NCBI GenBank assembly: GCA_022566535.1
Contig: JADFIR010000007.1
Coordinates: 1-64,000 of the forward strand
DNA from: Planctomycetota bacterium
GTDB lineage: Bacteria; Planctomycetota; Phycisphaerae; Phycisphaerales; SM1A02
DNA: 64,000 bases
Reading direction: 5' to 3'
This document shows, one piece after another, positions 49,301 to 57,894 of the stretch. The first letter of the stretch is position 1. Every line of letters begins with the position of its first letter. A program made the translations under genes and the position numbers. Under the pieces are notes generated by a model. The model searched no databases. It saw only the letters and a list, made by a program, of their open reading frames with translations, and was not told the origin of the DNA.

Positions 49301-50125
49301 TTACTCCGCGGTACTCGGCGACGCCAACCGCCACAACTCGATGATCTGTTGCACCGTCAGCGCTCCGGGTCGCAGGTCGGGCCTGACGCCTGCGGGCCAC
49401 TGCGAGACGTCGCGGCCGATGATCTTCCCCAACTGCTTGCGCCGCTTGCTGAAGAATCTGGTGACGAAGCGCGCGAAGCCATCGGGATCGTCGATCCCGT
49501 GGTCCGGTCGGGGGCAAACGGCGATCATCGTGCTGGTGACCTTCGGAGCAGGCCAGAAGCACGTCGGCTTGACCACTGCAAGGCGACGAATCTCGGCCAG
49601 CGCTCGCACGATGACCGTCAGCGGTCCATATTCCTTTGTGTGCGGCTGGGCGAGCATACGATCGGCGACCTCTTTCTGGATCGTGACAAACTGCCCCAGG
49701 CACTGCGGATGTTGGATCAAGAGCACGCAGATCAGGGTGCTGGCCACTTGAAACGGCAGATTGGCCACGAGGTTGAACGGGCGGCCGTCCAGCGCTTCGC
49801 CCACCGCCGGGTTCAACACCCGGTGACGCAGTAGACAATCACCGCAGATCAGGCAAACGCGCGAGCCGAAGCGATCCGCGATGATCGCAGCCAGATTGCG
49901 ATCAACCTCACAAGCGATGACCTCGGCGCCGCGATCGAGCAGCGCTTCGGTCAAGGCGCCGGTCCCGGGGCCAACTTCCAGCACCACATCGCCCGGCTGC
50001 ACTCCGGCCGCGTGGACAAGCCTGGTGACCTGGTTCTTGTCGTGAAGAAAATGTTGCCCCAGACGGTGTTTCGGCCGAATACCCCGTTCGGCGAGAACAG
50101 CGCGGATTTCAGACAGCGTCTGCAT
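49301..50125 (-). CDS. rsmA: 16S rRNA (adenine1518/1519-N6)-dimethyltransferase (KsgA)
   Basis: 274 residues. KHRLGQHFLHDKNQVTRLV and the SAM motif VLEVGPGTGALTEALL are typical. The catalytic motif IV reads NLPF in LVANLPFQVAST, where NLPY is more common. The C-terminal part (FVTRFFSKRRKQLGKIIG) completes the family pattern. It dimethylates two adenines of helix 45 during 30S assembly. The start at 50125 (MQTLSEIRAVL) is preferred; an ATG at 50182 adds unlike residues. 101 bases follow efp. Confidence 0.95.
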   Translation of the reverse strand: MQTLSEIRAVLAERGIRPKHRLGQHFLHDKNQVTRLVHAAGVQPGDVVLEVGPGTGALTEALLDRGAEVIACEVDRNLAAIIADRFGSRVCLICGDCLLRHRVLNPAVGEALDGRPFNLVANLPFQVASTLICVLLIQHPQCLGQFVTIQKEVADRMLAQPHTKEYGPLTVIVRALAEIRRLAVVKPTCFWPAPKVTSTMIAVCPRPDHGIDDPDGFARFVTRFFSKRRKQLGKIIGRDVSQWPAGVRPDLRPGALTVQQIIELWRLASPSTAE

Positions 50126-50226
50126 GCGCGCGGCCCGACGGCGGGGCAAGGTGAGCCCGCGAAACACAAGCCCCGGAGGCAAGCCCCGCAGCTAAACAGA
50201 CGTTTATCGCTTGGACGCTCATGCCG

Positions 50227-50802
50227 TCACGCCTTGCCCAGATACTCACCGGTCTCGGGATTGATCCGCACGACCTGACCGTTTTCGATGAACGGCGGCA
50301 CACGGACCCGAGCCCCGGTTTCGAGCGTCGCTTCCTTGAGCTGGTTCGTTGCGGTCGCGCCCTTGGGCTGCGGTGCGGTCTCGGTCACCATTAGTTCGAC
50401 GGCGGCCGGCAACTCGAGACCCAACGGCTTGTCACGAAACAGCAGCACCGCGCAGTCGGCATTCTCCTTCAGCCACTGGCTCTGCTGAGGCGGGATGACG
50501 TCGTTGCCGACCTCGATCTGATCGTACGTCTGGCTGTCCATGAACACGAACGGGCCGTTGCCCCGCCCGCCCGCATCATAAAGGTACTGCAACTGACGCC
50601 GGTCGATGCTCACGTCTTCGAATCGATCCGCGGAATTGAGCCGGTTGGTCTTGATGGTGCCGGTCTGGAGGTTCTTCATCTTGGCCTGGATGTAGGCCGG
50701 CCCCTTGCCCGGCTTGACATGCTCCGTTTCCAGGACAACGTGTAGCTGACCCTCATACATCAGGGCCTGACCGCGCTTGATCTCCGTTGCTCGTATCGGC
50801 AT
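50227..50802 (-). CDS. efp: Elongation factor P
   Basis: 191 residues, standard length with three beta domains. Lys33 in HVKPGKGPAYIQ is the modified loop position; LNSADRFEDVSIDRRQLQY is the domain I-II junction; the C-terminal domain ends INPETGEYLGKA. It rescues ribosomes stalled at polyproline. Neither epmA/epmB-type modification genes nor earP lie nearby. It follows rny by 25 bases. Confidence 0.97.
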   Translation of the reverse strand: MPIRATEIKRGQALMYEGQLHVVLETEHVKPGKGPAYIQAKMKNLQTGTIKTNRLNSADRFEDVSIDRRQLQYLYDAGGRGNGPFVFMDSQTYDQIEVGNDVIPPQQSQWLKENADCAVLLFRDKPLGLELPAAVELMVTETAPQPKGATATNQLKEATLETGARVRVPPFIENGQVVRINPETGEYLGKA

Positions 50803-50827
50803 ATGGGCAAAGCTCCATTGCTGGACG

Positions 50828-52507
50828 TTAACGGGCCGTGGCTTCGGCCCGCACCTCGCGAAGAACGGTCACCTTGATCTCGCCTGGGAAGGTCATTTCC
50901 TGCTCGACCCTCGCGGCAATACGACGCGCAATAGCGAAGGCCTCGGCATCGTCGGCCTTCTTGGCATCGACGATGACGCGGACCTCGCGGCCGGCTTGAA
51001 TCGCATGGGCCTCCTTGACATACGGCTGCTCCTTGGCGATGGCTTCGAGCTGCTCCAGCCGCTTGATGTACATCTCCATCGAATCGCGGCGGGCTCCCGG
51101 GCGAGCCCCGCTGATGGCGTCGGCGGCCGACACGATCGGCGTATATGGCGTCGTGGGGTCGATGTCGCCGTGGTGTCCGCCGATCGCATTGAGCACCGCC
51201 TCGGACTTTTCGCCGTGCTTCCGCGCGAACTCCATGCCGATCGCGGGATGGCCGCCCTCCATCTCATGGTCCATCGCCTTGCCAATATCGTGCAGGTATC
51301 CCGCCCGCCGGGCGATGCCCCCATTGAGCCCGAGCTGATCGGCGATCATCTGGCTGAGGTAGGCGACCTCGATCGAGTGCTTCAGTACGTTCTGCCCGTA
51401 GCTGGTGCGGAAATGGAGCTTGCCCATCGCCTCAACGATCTTGGGATGCAGGCCGCGGATGTTCGCTTCGATCAATGCGTCTTGCCCATGCTTGAGAATA
51501 CGCTCACCCATTTCCTTGGTGGCCCGCTCGACAACCTCCTCGATGCGGGCCGGGTGGACACGGCCATCGGCGATGAGCGTCTGTAACGATTCTGCGGCAA
51601 TGGTTCGACGAATCGGATCGAAGCAGGAGACGGCGATCACACCTGGTGTGTCGTCCACCAGGATATCAACACCGGTGGCCCGCTCGAGGGTACGGATGTT
51701 TCGACCTTCCCGCCCAATGATACGGCCCTTCATGTCGTCCGACGGAATGCGGACCGAGCGCACCGTCGAGTCAACCACGTGCTCGGCAGCGTAGCGCTGA
51801 ACGGCCATTAGAGTGATTTCCCGGCTGCGCTGTCGAGCCTGAGCCTCGGCCTCCTCCAGAATCTTCTGGGTCAGCATATTGGCTTCGTGCTCGGACTCCT
51901 CGCGGACCTCGTTGAAGAACCGCGTCTTCGCCTCCTCCTCAGTCATGCCTGAGACGTCTTGCAGCCGCTGCTTCACCTCTTCTTTGGCCTGGTCGAGCTG
52001 CTGGCGTGCCTCCTCAAGCTTAGCCTCGATGCGCTTGGTCCCCGCCTCCCGCTGGTCGAGCTTCGTCTCGCGGTCAGTGATCTTTTCGAGCTTCCTCTCG
52101 AGGTTATCCTCCCGTTTAGCCAGCCGAGCCTGATTCTGCCGAATCTCGGCGACGGTCTCGGCCACCTCCCGGTCCAGGGCCTCGCGTCGCTGCCTTGCCT
52201 TCCTTTCCGCTTCCAGCTCGACGCGCTGCTTGGCGGCGTCAGCCTCCGCGGCGGCGGCCCGAACCAATTGCTCGGCATCCTTCTTCGCACGACGCATGGT
52301 GTTGCCCGGAATCATGCCGAACAACACCCAACCGAGGAAAAAGCCGCCGATCGCAGCGGCGATGGCGGCGAGCCACGAAGCAAGCGGTGAAATTGCCAGA
52401 AAAACCACGGGCACGTCAACCTCGAGTCGGTTGTCGGCCCGCTCCGCTTCGAACCCCATCATCGTGCGCATCAGGGCGCACCGGACGGGCAACACGAGCG
52501 ACGACAT
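50828..52507 (-). CDS. rny: Ribonuclease Y
   Basis: 559 residues if started at 52507; in-frame ATGs at 52471 and 52462 are also possible and none has a good ribosome binding site. A membrane helix (LAAIAAAIGGFFLGWVLFG) is followed by a long coiled coil (about 90-240: KREDNLERKLEKITDRETKL), a KH domain (MKGRIIGREGRNIRTLERA) and an HD domain (RRAGYLHDIGKAMDHEMEGG with catalytic His-Asp). It initiates mRNA decay at the membrane. First gene of rny-efp-rsmA-mtnP. Confidence 0.95.
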   Translation of the reverse strand: MSSLVLPVRCALMRTMMGFEAERADNRLEVDVPVVFLAISPLASWLAAIAAAIGGFFLGWVLFGMIPGNTMRRAKKDAEQLVRAAAAEADAAKQRVELEAERKARQRREALDREVAETVAEIRQNQARLAKREDNLERKLEKITDRETKLDQREAGTKRIEAKLEEARQQLDQAKEEVKQRLQDVSGMTEEEAKTRFFNEVREESEHEANMLTQKILEEAEAQARQRSREITLMAVQRYAAEHVVDSTVRSVRIPSDDMKGRIIGREGRNIRTLERATGVDILVDDTPGVIAVSCFDPIRRTIAAESLQTLIADGRVHPARIEEVVERATKEMGERILKHGQDALIEANIRGLHPKIVEAMGKLHFRTSYGQNVLKHSIEVAYLSQMIADQLGLNGGIARRAGYLHDIGKAMDHEMEGGHPAIGMEFARKHGEKSEAVLNAIGGHHGDIDPTTPYTPIVSAADAISGARPGARRDSMEMYIKRLEQLEAIAKEQPYVKEAHAIQAGREVRVIVDAKKADDAEAFAIARRIAARVEQEMTFPGEIKVTVLREVRAEATAR

Positions 52508-52921
52508 GGATCGAACCAACGCTATCCGCGCTACTGTGGGGACTGCCTCATGATCGCGGCGCCTCCAGCGGGCGGCCCCGGCAAGAGCAGGGTCCAATGG
52601 TGCGGAAATCTCAACATCACGTCGGTTTCAATCGCAATGAAGCAAAGGTCAATCTATACAGCCGCCGATCGATGACCGGCACCTGCCGACGTCGCCCTCG
52701 ACGCCGGGTAAAAACGATGTCGCCCCTGTCGCTGTGGAGCGGGCCGTAGGAAAAACCAACCTCCGGCGAGCGCGTCGCTCACCGAATGTCCCCTACACGC
52801 GAACGACCGTATTGTCCAATCGAGACTATTATCGTCCACTCGACCCCACCGTGTCAAGTTCAACGGCCCATTCGGCCTGAACTTGAGGATTTCTTCGGCC
52901 TCCAGCGGCGGATCGCTGAGT

Positions 52922-54787
52922 ATGCCTGCTTTCTTGAATTGGCTCCTGCGGTTGGTCCTCACGAATCCCATCTGTATGCGCCTGGTCCAGGGCGGATCGC
53001 GGCGGCGCCGCCACCTGTTGATCCGATCAAGCTACCTCGCCGTCATGATCGTGATTCTGCTGTTCGCGATGCTCGGCAACCTCCAGGGCGCGCCATCCGT
53101 GCGAGAGCTCGCCGTGGGGGCGGCCAAGACCTTCACGCTCATCAGCTATCTCCAGATCGGACTGATCTGTCTGCTCACACCGATTTTCATGGCCGGCGCG
53201 ATTGCTCAGGAGGCCAACCCGCGCACCTGGGACATCCTGCTCACCACCCCGCTGAACAACCTTCAGATCGTGCTGGGCAATTTATTCGGCAGGTTGTTCT
53301 TCATCCTCGCGCTGCTGTTCTCGACGCTGCCTTTGTTTGCGGTGACGCAGTATTTCGGCGGGGTCCCGGGGGAGTCGATCTTCGCCAGCTACGCCATCGC
53401 CGGCAGCAGCTCGCTGCTCGTCGCGGCCATCGCGATCACCCTGTGCGTCAACCGAACCGCCGGGCGACGAGCCGTATTCTGGTTCTATGTCGCGGTAGTC
53501 ATGTATCTCTTCGTGACCTACGCGGCCGACCTCCAGATGCGCCAACCGGTCGGGCCGGGGGCTCAAGTCAACCACACCACGCTCATCACTCCGTTGAATC
53601 CTTTTCTTGCCCTAGAGGTGCTGTTGAGATCCAACACGTATCAGCCGTTGGACCCGCAAGAGGTGACCGGCATCGCCACGCTTTGGATCATGCGGATGGC
53701 GCTCACCCGACCCATTGCGACGTTCTGCTGGGTCTGCCTCGGCATCAGTGGGGTGCTCATCGGATACTCCACGATTCGCGCGCGGGCGATCGGCGCGAAA
53801 GCTGGGGCGGCCGGCTGGCACCGGCGGATGCTCGGCCTGGGAGCCCCGGGGGCCGTGGAGCGACCCGCCCGAACGGTGAGCCTGAACCCGATAGCGTGGC
53901 GGGAATCGGTGGCCCGCGGCCGGACCCTGACGGCGATCCTCGCCCGGTGGGGGTTCGTGGCCCTGGGAATCGCTGTGGGGATCGCACTCGTCGGTCTTTA
54001 CCACACCGGTACCTGGACCGGGCCGGAGCTTCAACTGGCCGCAGTCACCGTCATCGCCGCGGAGATCGTCGTGATCGCACTGGTCGCTTTGAACATGAGC
54101 GCCAGCGCCGTCAGTCGGGAACGTGAGGACGGCACACTCGATCTCATCCTCAGCACACCGATTCAACCCGGCCCATATCTCGCCGGAAAACTGCGCGGAC
54201 TGATCCAATTCCTGCTCCCATTGATGCTGGTGCCTGTCGCGACCATGCTGATCCTCGCCGTGTATGTCATGGCGGACGGCTTCGGCCGATCGGGAGGCGT
54301 GCGGCTCAAGGACGTGCCACTCGCCGGAACCGTGGATCGCATCGATCTGCTGCCTGTCATTCTGCCGGAAGGAGCGATCGCTTTGCCGCTGGTGCTGATT
54401 CCATTCACCGCCTTCTGTGTGATGATCGGGCTGCATTGGTCGATCAAGACCAAAGGCACGATCGGTTCGGTGGTGGCCGCGGTGCTCGTGGCCGGTGGCG
54501 TTACGGGCGTGCTCGGTCTGTGCGGCCTTGCCTCCGGGAGCAAGATTCCGATCGTCGGAGCGATGATCAATACGCTCAACCCGCTCAATCTGCTCTGGGC
54601 GATCGTCTATCCTGCCAAGGCCATCCTGACCAGCTCAAAACCAGACGACATCATGGCCGCACGGATCAGCATGGTCGTCGGGGCCCTGTTCGCCGCGGGC
54701 GGTTACGCGACGCTGGTGTATCTCATGCTCACGACCATGAGGCGCAGCTTCATGATGACCGTCCGCCGCCTCGCCGGCGCCGCGTGA
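52922..54787 (+). CDS. ABC-2 type transporter permease
   Basis: 621 residues with about twelve predicted membrane helices in two halves. The first half (to about residue 270) has the ANPRTWDILLTTPLNNLQIV segment and the second a parallel one, SREREDGTLDLILSTPIQPG, the conserved coupling-helix region of ABC-2 permeases (both halves thus carry the E/R-TWD-LLxTPL pattern). No ATPase gene is adjacent, so the partner must be encoded elsewhere. The start at 52922 (MPAFLNWLLRL) matches the protein's natural N-terminus. Divergent from rny with 414 bases between (52508-52921), in which no gene was found. Confidence 0.88.
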   Translation: MPAFLNWLLRLVLTNPICMRLVQGGSRRRRHLLIRSSYLAVMIVILLFAMLGNLQGAPSVRELAVGAAKTFTLISYLQIGLICLLTPIFMAGAIAQEANPRTWDILLTTPLNNLQIVLGNLFGRLFFILALLFSTLPLFAVTQYFGGVPGESIFASYAIAGSSSLLVAAIAITLCVNRTAGRRAVFWFYVAVVMYLFVTYAADLQMRQPVGPGAQVNHTTLITPLNPFLALEVLLRSNTYQPLDPQEVTGIATLWIMRMALTRPIATFCWVCLGISGVLIGYSTIRARAIGAKAGAAGWHRRMLGLGAPGAVERPARTVSLNPIAWRESVARGRTLTAILARWGFVALGIAVGIALVGLYHTGTWTGPELQLAAVTVIAAEIVVIALVALNMSASAVSREREDGTLDLILSTPIQPGPYLAGKLRGLIQFLLPLMLVPVATMLILAVYVMADGFGRSGGVRLKDVPLAGTVDRIDLLPVILPEGAIALPLVLIPFTAFCVMIGLHWSIKTKGTIGSVVAAVLVAGGVTGVLGLCGLASGSKIPIVGAMINTLNPLNLLWAIVYPAKAILTSSKPDDIMAARISMVVGALFAAGGYATLVYLMLTTMRRSFMMTVRRLAGAA

Positions 54788-54901
54788 CGCCCCCGGACGC
54801 GCTTCTTCAACAGCCCCACGGGCCCGACTTCCCACCATATCTTCTTACCGCGCGACTTTCCCGGCGTCGCTCGTACCTTTCGTGGCAGTAACGATTACCG
54901 C

Positions 54902-55981
54902 TTACTCGTCGATGCCGAAGTGTTGCGTCAAACGCTCGATGGTGAATCGGTTGCGAAGTCGGCAAGCGGTGTGCTGCACGGCGAACAGACCCTTCTCCCA
55001 ATACGCCTGCTCGCGCGACACGGCCTTCATCCACTCGACGCGAACACAGTATTCGCACAGATCCGGATCTTCGACGTTATGACCCATCTCCGTCGCCTTG
55101 AGGGGGGCTTCAAGGATCGGCATCTCACGGCCATCCACCTCCACCATGAACTCCCTTACGGGTTTGGATTCTTCCTTGACGATGTCCACACCCACATAGC
55201 CTGTTTTCGGGATGTTCACGAAGACCCGCGCCCCCGGGAACAGTAGATCAAGCGTCTGACTGTACCAGCGTCCGCCACCACCTGAAATGAAGCCGTATTC
55301 GCGACAGTCGTCCCAGTTTCGACTCGGATATTCGCCAAGGCTCACATAAAAGTCGCGCCCGTTCCAAGGCTCGCGCCCTTTCTTGCGGATGGCCTTATCT
55401 GCCTTCGCCTCGGCCTCCTGCGGGTCAATGAGCCAGGACCGTGCCAGGTATTCCGCCGACCCTTCGCGGAAGTAGCGGAAGAAGACGGCGTTGATCGGCA
55501 CGCCATAGTTGTCGCTCAGGTAATCGATGATGCGCTCCGTGCTCGCGTCCAGGTCCGACGCTACGACCATGAGCTTGTGACTCTGGTTCAACTCCTCCGG
55601 CGGGCTCGTGTTGAAAGTCTCTTCCCAACTCTCTTCGAGCGCTTTGCCCTCGTTCTTGTCGGCGTAGATACCGGTGATGTCGTCGTAGGATAGCCCCTGT
55701 ACCCACGAGCCATAATCCAGAAGCTGAGCGACGACTTCGCGCGGCGTCCGCTTGCGCTTCAGTTCGATCACGATCAGATTACCCTCGGAATCGACAACCA
55801 GGAGGTCGATGAACTTGCCGAATGCCGTGGCGACCTGCCTGCCGATCAGCATCAGCTTCGGCCAAATGATTGAGATGTCCTTTGCTAGCGTCTCCTCCAG
55901 CCGAGATTCACTGTCCAGCGATGACATCCTCACCCGCTGCGGCTTCTCGCCAAGACGCCAGATTCCGATTTCGATCGGCAT
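54902..55981 (-). CDS. NucS/DUF91-like PD-(D/E)XK nuclease with C-terminal EVE/PUA-like domain
   Basis: 359 residues. The N-terminal nuclease core has Glu31 (SRLEETL), Asp59 (GKFIDLLVVD) and Glu73-x-Lys75 (LIVIELKRKRTPREVV), a complete PD-(D/E)XK site. After a middle region the C-terminal half (about 215-330) reads FYVSLGEYPSRNWDDCREYG, FISGGGGRWYSQTLDLLFPG and ARVFVNIPKTGYVGVDIV, which resembles EVE/PUA folds that read modified bases. Such a fusion would suit a modification-dependent restriction enzyme; the second domain is inference. GAGGGA stands 9 bases before the ATG at 55981. No methyltransferase is nearby. Confidence 0.75.
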   Translation of the reverse strand: MPIEIGIWRLGEKPQRVRMSSLDSESRLEETLAKDISIIWPKLMLIGRQVATAFGKFIDLLVVDSEGNLIVIELKRKRTPREVVAQLLDYGSWVQGLSYDDITGIYADKNEGKALEESWEETFNTSPPEELNQSHKLMVVASDLDASTERIIDYLSDNYGVPINAVFFRYFREGSAEYLARSWLIDPQEAEAKADKAIRKKGREPWNGRDFYVSLGEYPSRNWDDCREYGFISGGGGRWYSQTLDLLFPGARVFVNIPKTGYVGVDIVKEESKPVREFMVEVDGREMPILEAPLKATEMGHNVEDPDLCEYCVRVEWMKAVSREQAYWEKGLFAVQHTACRLRNRFTIERLTQHFGIDE

Positions 55982-56140
55982 AGTTACTTCCCTCAACAGC
56001 TAGTACCGTTTCCATTCAGCCAGTTTCGTTTCTGTAAACACCGTCATTCTGCAGAAGTCGAGAAAGGTCGGGACAGTTTCCACCTTTCTTACTGTTGCGA
56101 CGGATCGCCCTGACGGCGGGGCCAAGAACTCCGTTTTCAA

Positions 56141-56214
<74 letters not shown>

Positions 56215-56244
56215 GGCGCCATGGGGGGCGATTCGCAGCCGGGT

Positions 56245-56273
56245 AGCCTAGCAGCCGGCTCAGGGCGGCTCAA
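56245..56273 (-). promoter_or_regulatory. Promoter of tRNA-Arg
   Basis: Read on the minus strand: TTGAGC (56273-56268), a 17-base spacer and TAGGCT (56250-56245), 30 bases before the mature tRNA. Confidence 0.55.
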
Positions 56274-56338
56274 GCGCGCCCGGCCGGGGCGGAGCACCCC
56301 TTCGGACGCCCCATGCCCCCGACCGCTGAGGGGCGGAG

Positions 56339-56366
56339 TTGATTTTTCGCCGATGATCTCAATAAT
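56339..56366 (+). promoter_or_regulatory. Promoter of rpsT
   Basis: TTGATT (56339-56344), a 16-base spacer and AATAAT (56361-56366). Start near 56373, giving a leader of about 28 bases before the GTG. Confidence 0.6.
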
Positions 56367-56400
56367 GTCTGCCTTCGCATCTTGAAGCGGGACCTCACTC

Positions 56401-56679
56401 GTGCCCACGACTATCTCGGCCAAGAAACGTGTTCGCCAAAACGCCCATCGGCGGGCCATCAACCACTGGCGGAAGCGTCGAATCAAGACACAGATCAAGA
56501 GCTTTCTCCAGGCGATCCAGGAGCGGGACCTGGCCACGGCGGAGACTGCGTTCCGCAAGACATGCGGGATCCTGGACCGGGTTGCATGCACAAGCACGCT
56601 GCACCGCAACACCGTCGCCCGCCGCAAGAGCCGCCTGGCTCGCCGGCTCAACGCGCTGAAGCAGACCGCCTCGGCCTAG
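56401..56679 (+). CDS. rpsT: 30S ribosomal protein S20
   Basis: 92 residues, basic and helical. SAKKRVRQNAHRRAINHWRK is the S20 signature and KSRLARRLNAL closes the protein. It binds 16S rRNA at the base of the body in early 30S assembly. The start codon is GTG, with no strong ribosome binding site; S20 with a poor start codon is known from other bacteria, where it allows self-regulation. Monocistronic between a tRNA and a repeat element. Confidence 0.95.
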   Translation: MPTTISAKKRVRQNAHRRAINHWRKRRIKTQIKSFLQAIQERDLATAETAFRKTCGILDRVACTSTLHRNTVARRKSRLARRLNALKQTASA

Positions 56680-56688
56680 CCCGGATCG

Positions 56689-56770
56689 TTCATCACCACG
56701 GAGGCATCAAGGGGCCAAGTCATCCAGGCATCGAGTGCCGTTGCGTGCCCTGGGTGTCTAGGTGGTGAAT
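56689..56770. repeat. Short inverted-repeat element with CACCAC...GTGGTG ends
   Basis: The left arm TTCATCACCACGGAGGCATC (56689-56708) is the imperfect inverse of CCTGGGTGTCTAGGTGGTGA (56749-56768). The centre holds GGCATCAAGG and GGCATCGAG words. The ends match the larger element at 48139-48309. Confidence 0.65.
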
Positions 56771-56849
56771 CTTTCGGGCCCGGCTCGGGGCGGCTATCGT
56801 CGCCGATGGCCTCGGGGGAGGTGCGGTCACCGCTGGCAGTGGAGCAGGG

Positions 56850-57677
56850 ATGGTCATGTCGAGGACCCGTGCATCAGGGGCAGCCGGGCCGAAGAAGGCG
56901 CAACCGGCACCGGGCACCTATGGCATGGTGTCCAAACAGCCGCTGCAGATCCTCGTTTTTCTTCTGCCTCTGGTGATCCTCTACGAACTGGGCCTGGCCA
57001 TGTTGCTGCGCACCGAGGGCGGCGTTCAAACCGTCACCGCACACAAGACGATCATCGATCTGTTTGTGACCTTTGGCGTGACACCGACCGATGGGCTTTT
57101 ACTCGGCGGCATGGCTATCGTGATCGTGCTTCTCATCTGGCATCTGCTCAACCGCGATCCATGGCATATCGATCCCGTAACACCGGGGTTGATGGCCCTG
57201 GAGTCATTGCTGTTGACCGTCCCGCTGATCGTGCTGGGTCTGATCATCGGCGGCAGCCCCGACGCCGCGGGGGTGACCGCCATCGGTGCTGGTGAGCCGC
57301 CAGCGGCCGTCGAGATCGCGAGTATGAGCATCTGGTCCAAGCTGGCGATCAGCATCGGGGCAGGCCTGTACGAGGAGCTACTGTTTCGGATGCTGCTGAT
57401 CGCGGTGCTGCACACGATGTTGGTTGATGTGGGGAAGATCGGCTCGGGGCTCGGCGCCGCCATTGCGGTGGGCATTTCGGCCGCAGCTTTCACCTGGTAT
57501 CACCCGCTGGCTGACGTCCATGGCGGCCTGGCGATCGAGAAGGCTGTGTTCTATTTCCTGGCCGGGCTCTACTTCGGGGCGGTGTACGTGCTCCGCGGCT
57601 TCGGGATCGTGGTGGGCGTTCACGCGATCTACGACATCGTCACGGTGTCGATGCTGCACGATCCGGCCGGTGGCTGA
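56850..57677 (+). CDS. CPBP-family intramembrane glutamic protease
   Basis: 275 residues with about seven membrane segments. The three family motifs are present: EELLFR in AGLYEELLFRMLLIAVL, a Phe/His motif in AAFTWYHPLADV and the final His in VVGVHAIYDIVTV. Homologues include Rce1-type CaaX proteases and the bacterial Abi/CPBP proteases; many are involved in peptide processing or self-immunity, but no peptide gene is seen here. The ATG at 56850 follows GGAG by 5 bases; another ATG lies two codons on. Confidence 0.88.
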   Translation: MVMSRTRASGAAGPKKAQPAPGTYGMVSKQPLQILVFLLPLVILYELGLAMLLRTEGGVQTVTAHKTIIDLFVTFGVTPTDGLLLGGMAIVIVLLIWHLLNRDPWHIDPVTPGLMALESLLLTVPLIVLGLIIGGSPDAAGVTAIGAGEPPAAVEIASMSIWSKLAISIGAGLYEELLFRMLLIAVLHTMLVDVGKIGSGLGAAIAVGISAAAFTWYHPLADVHGGLAIEKAVFYFLAGLYFGAVYVLRGFGIVVGVHAIYDIVTVSMLHDPAGG

Positions 57678-57894
57678 TTCACCGTCCGCATGCCCGAAAG
57701 GGGTCCAGACCGCTTCCGACGCACCATTGACCGATTCTGCGGTAGAATGAATAACGAGATCGGCCGGGCGATTTGCCCTGCTAAGGGCCGTGGGTTCGCG
57801 GGGCGGACGTGGCAACGATCGCCTGCGAGTCACCGCCCGTTTTCCGACAACGACCCCGAGCCACTTGTAAAATGAAGTGCCAAGGAGACACACC

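Noticed and set aside
52786-54126. 446-codon open frame overlapping the ABC permease in another frame
   Set aside because: Its product is low-complexity Arg/Pro/His text typical of a shadow frame in GC-rich DNA; the permease frame has clear membrane helices.
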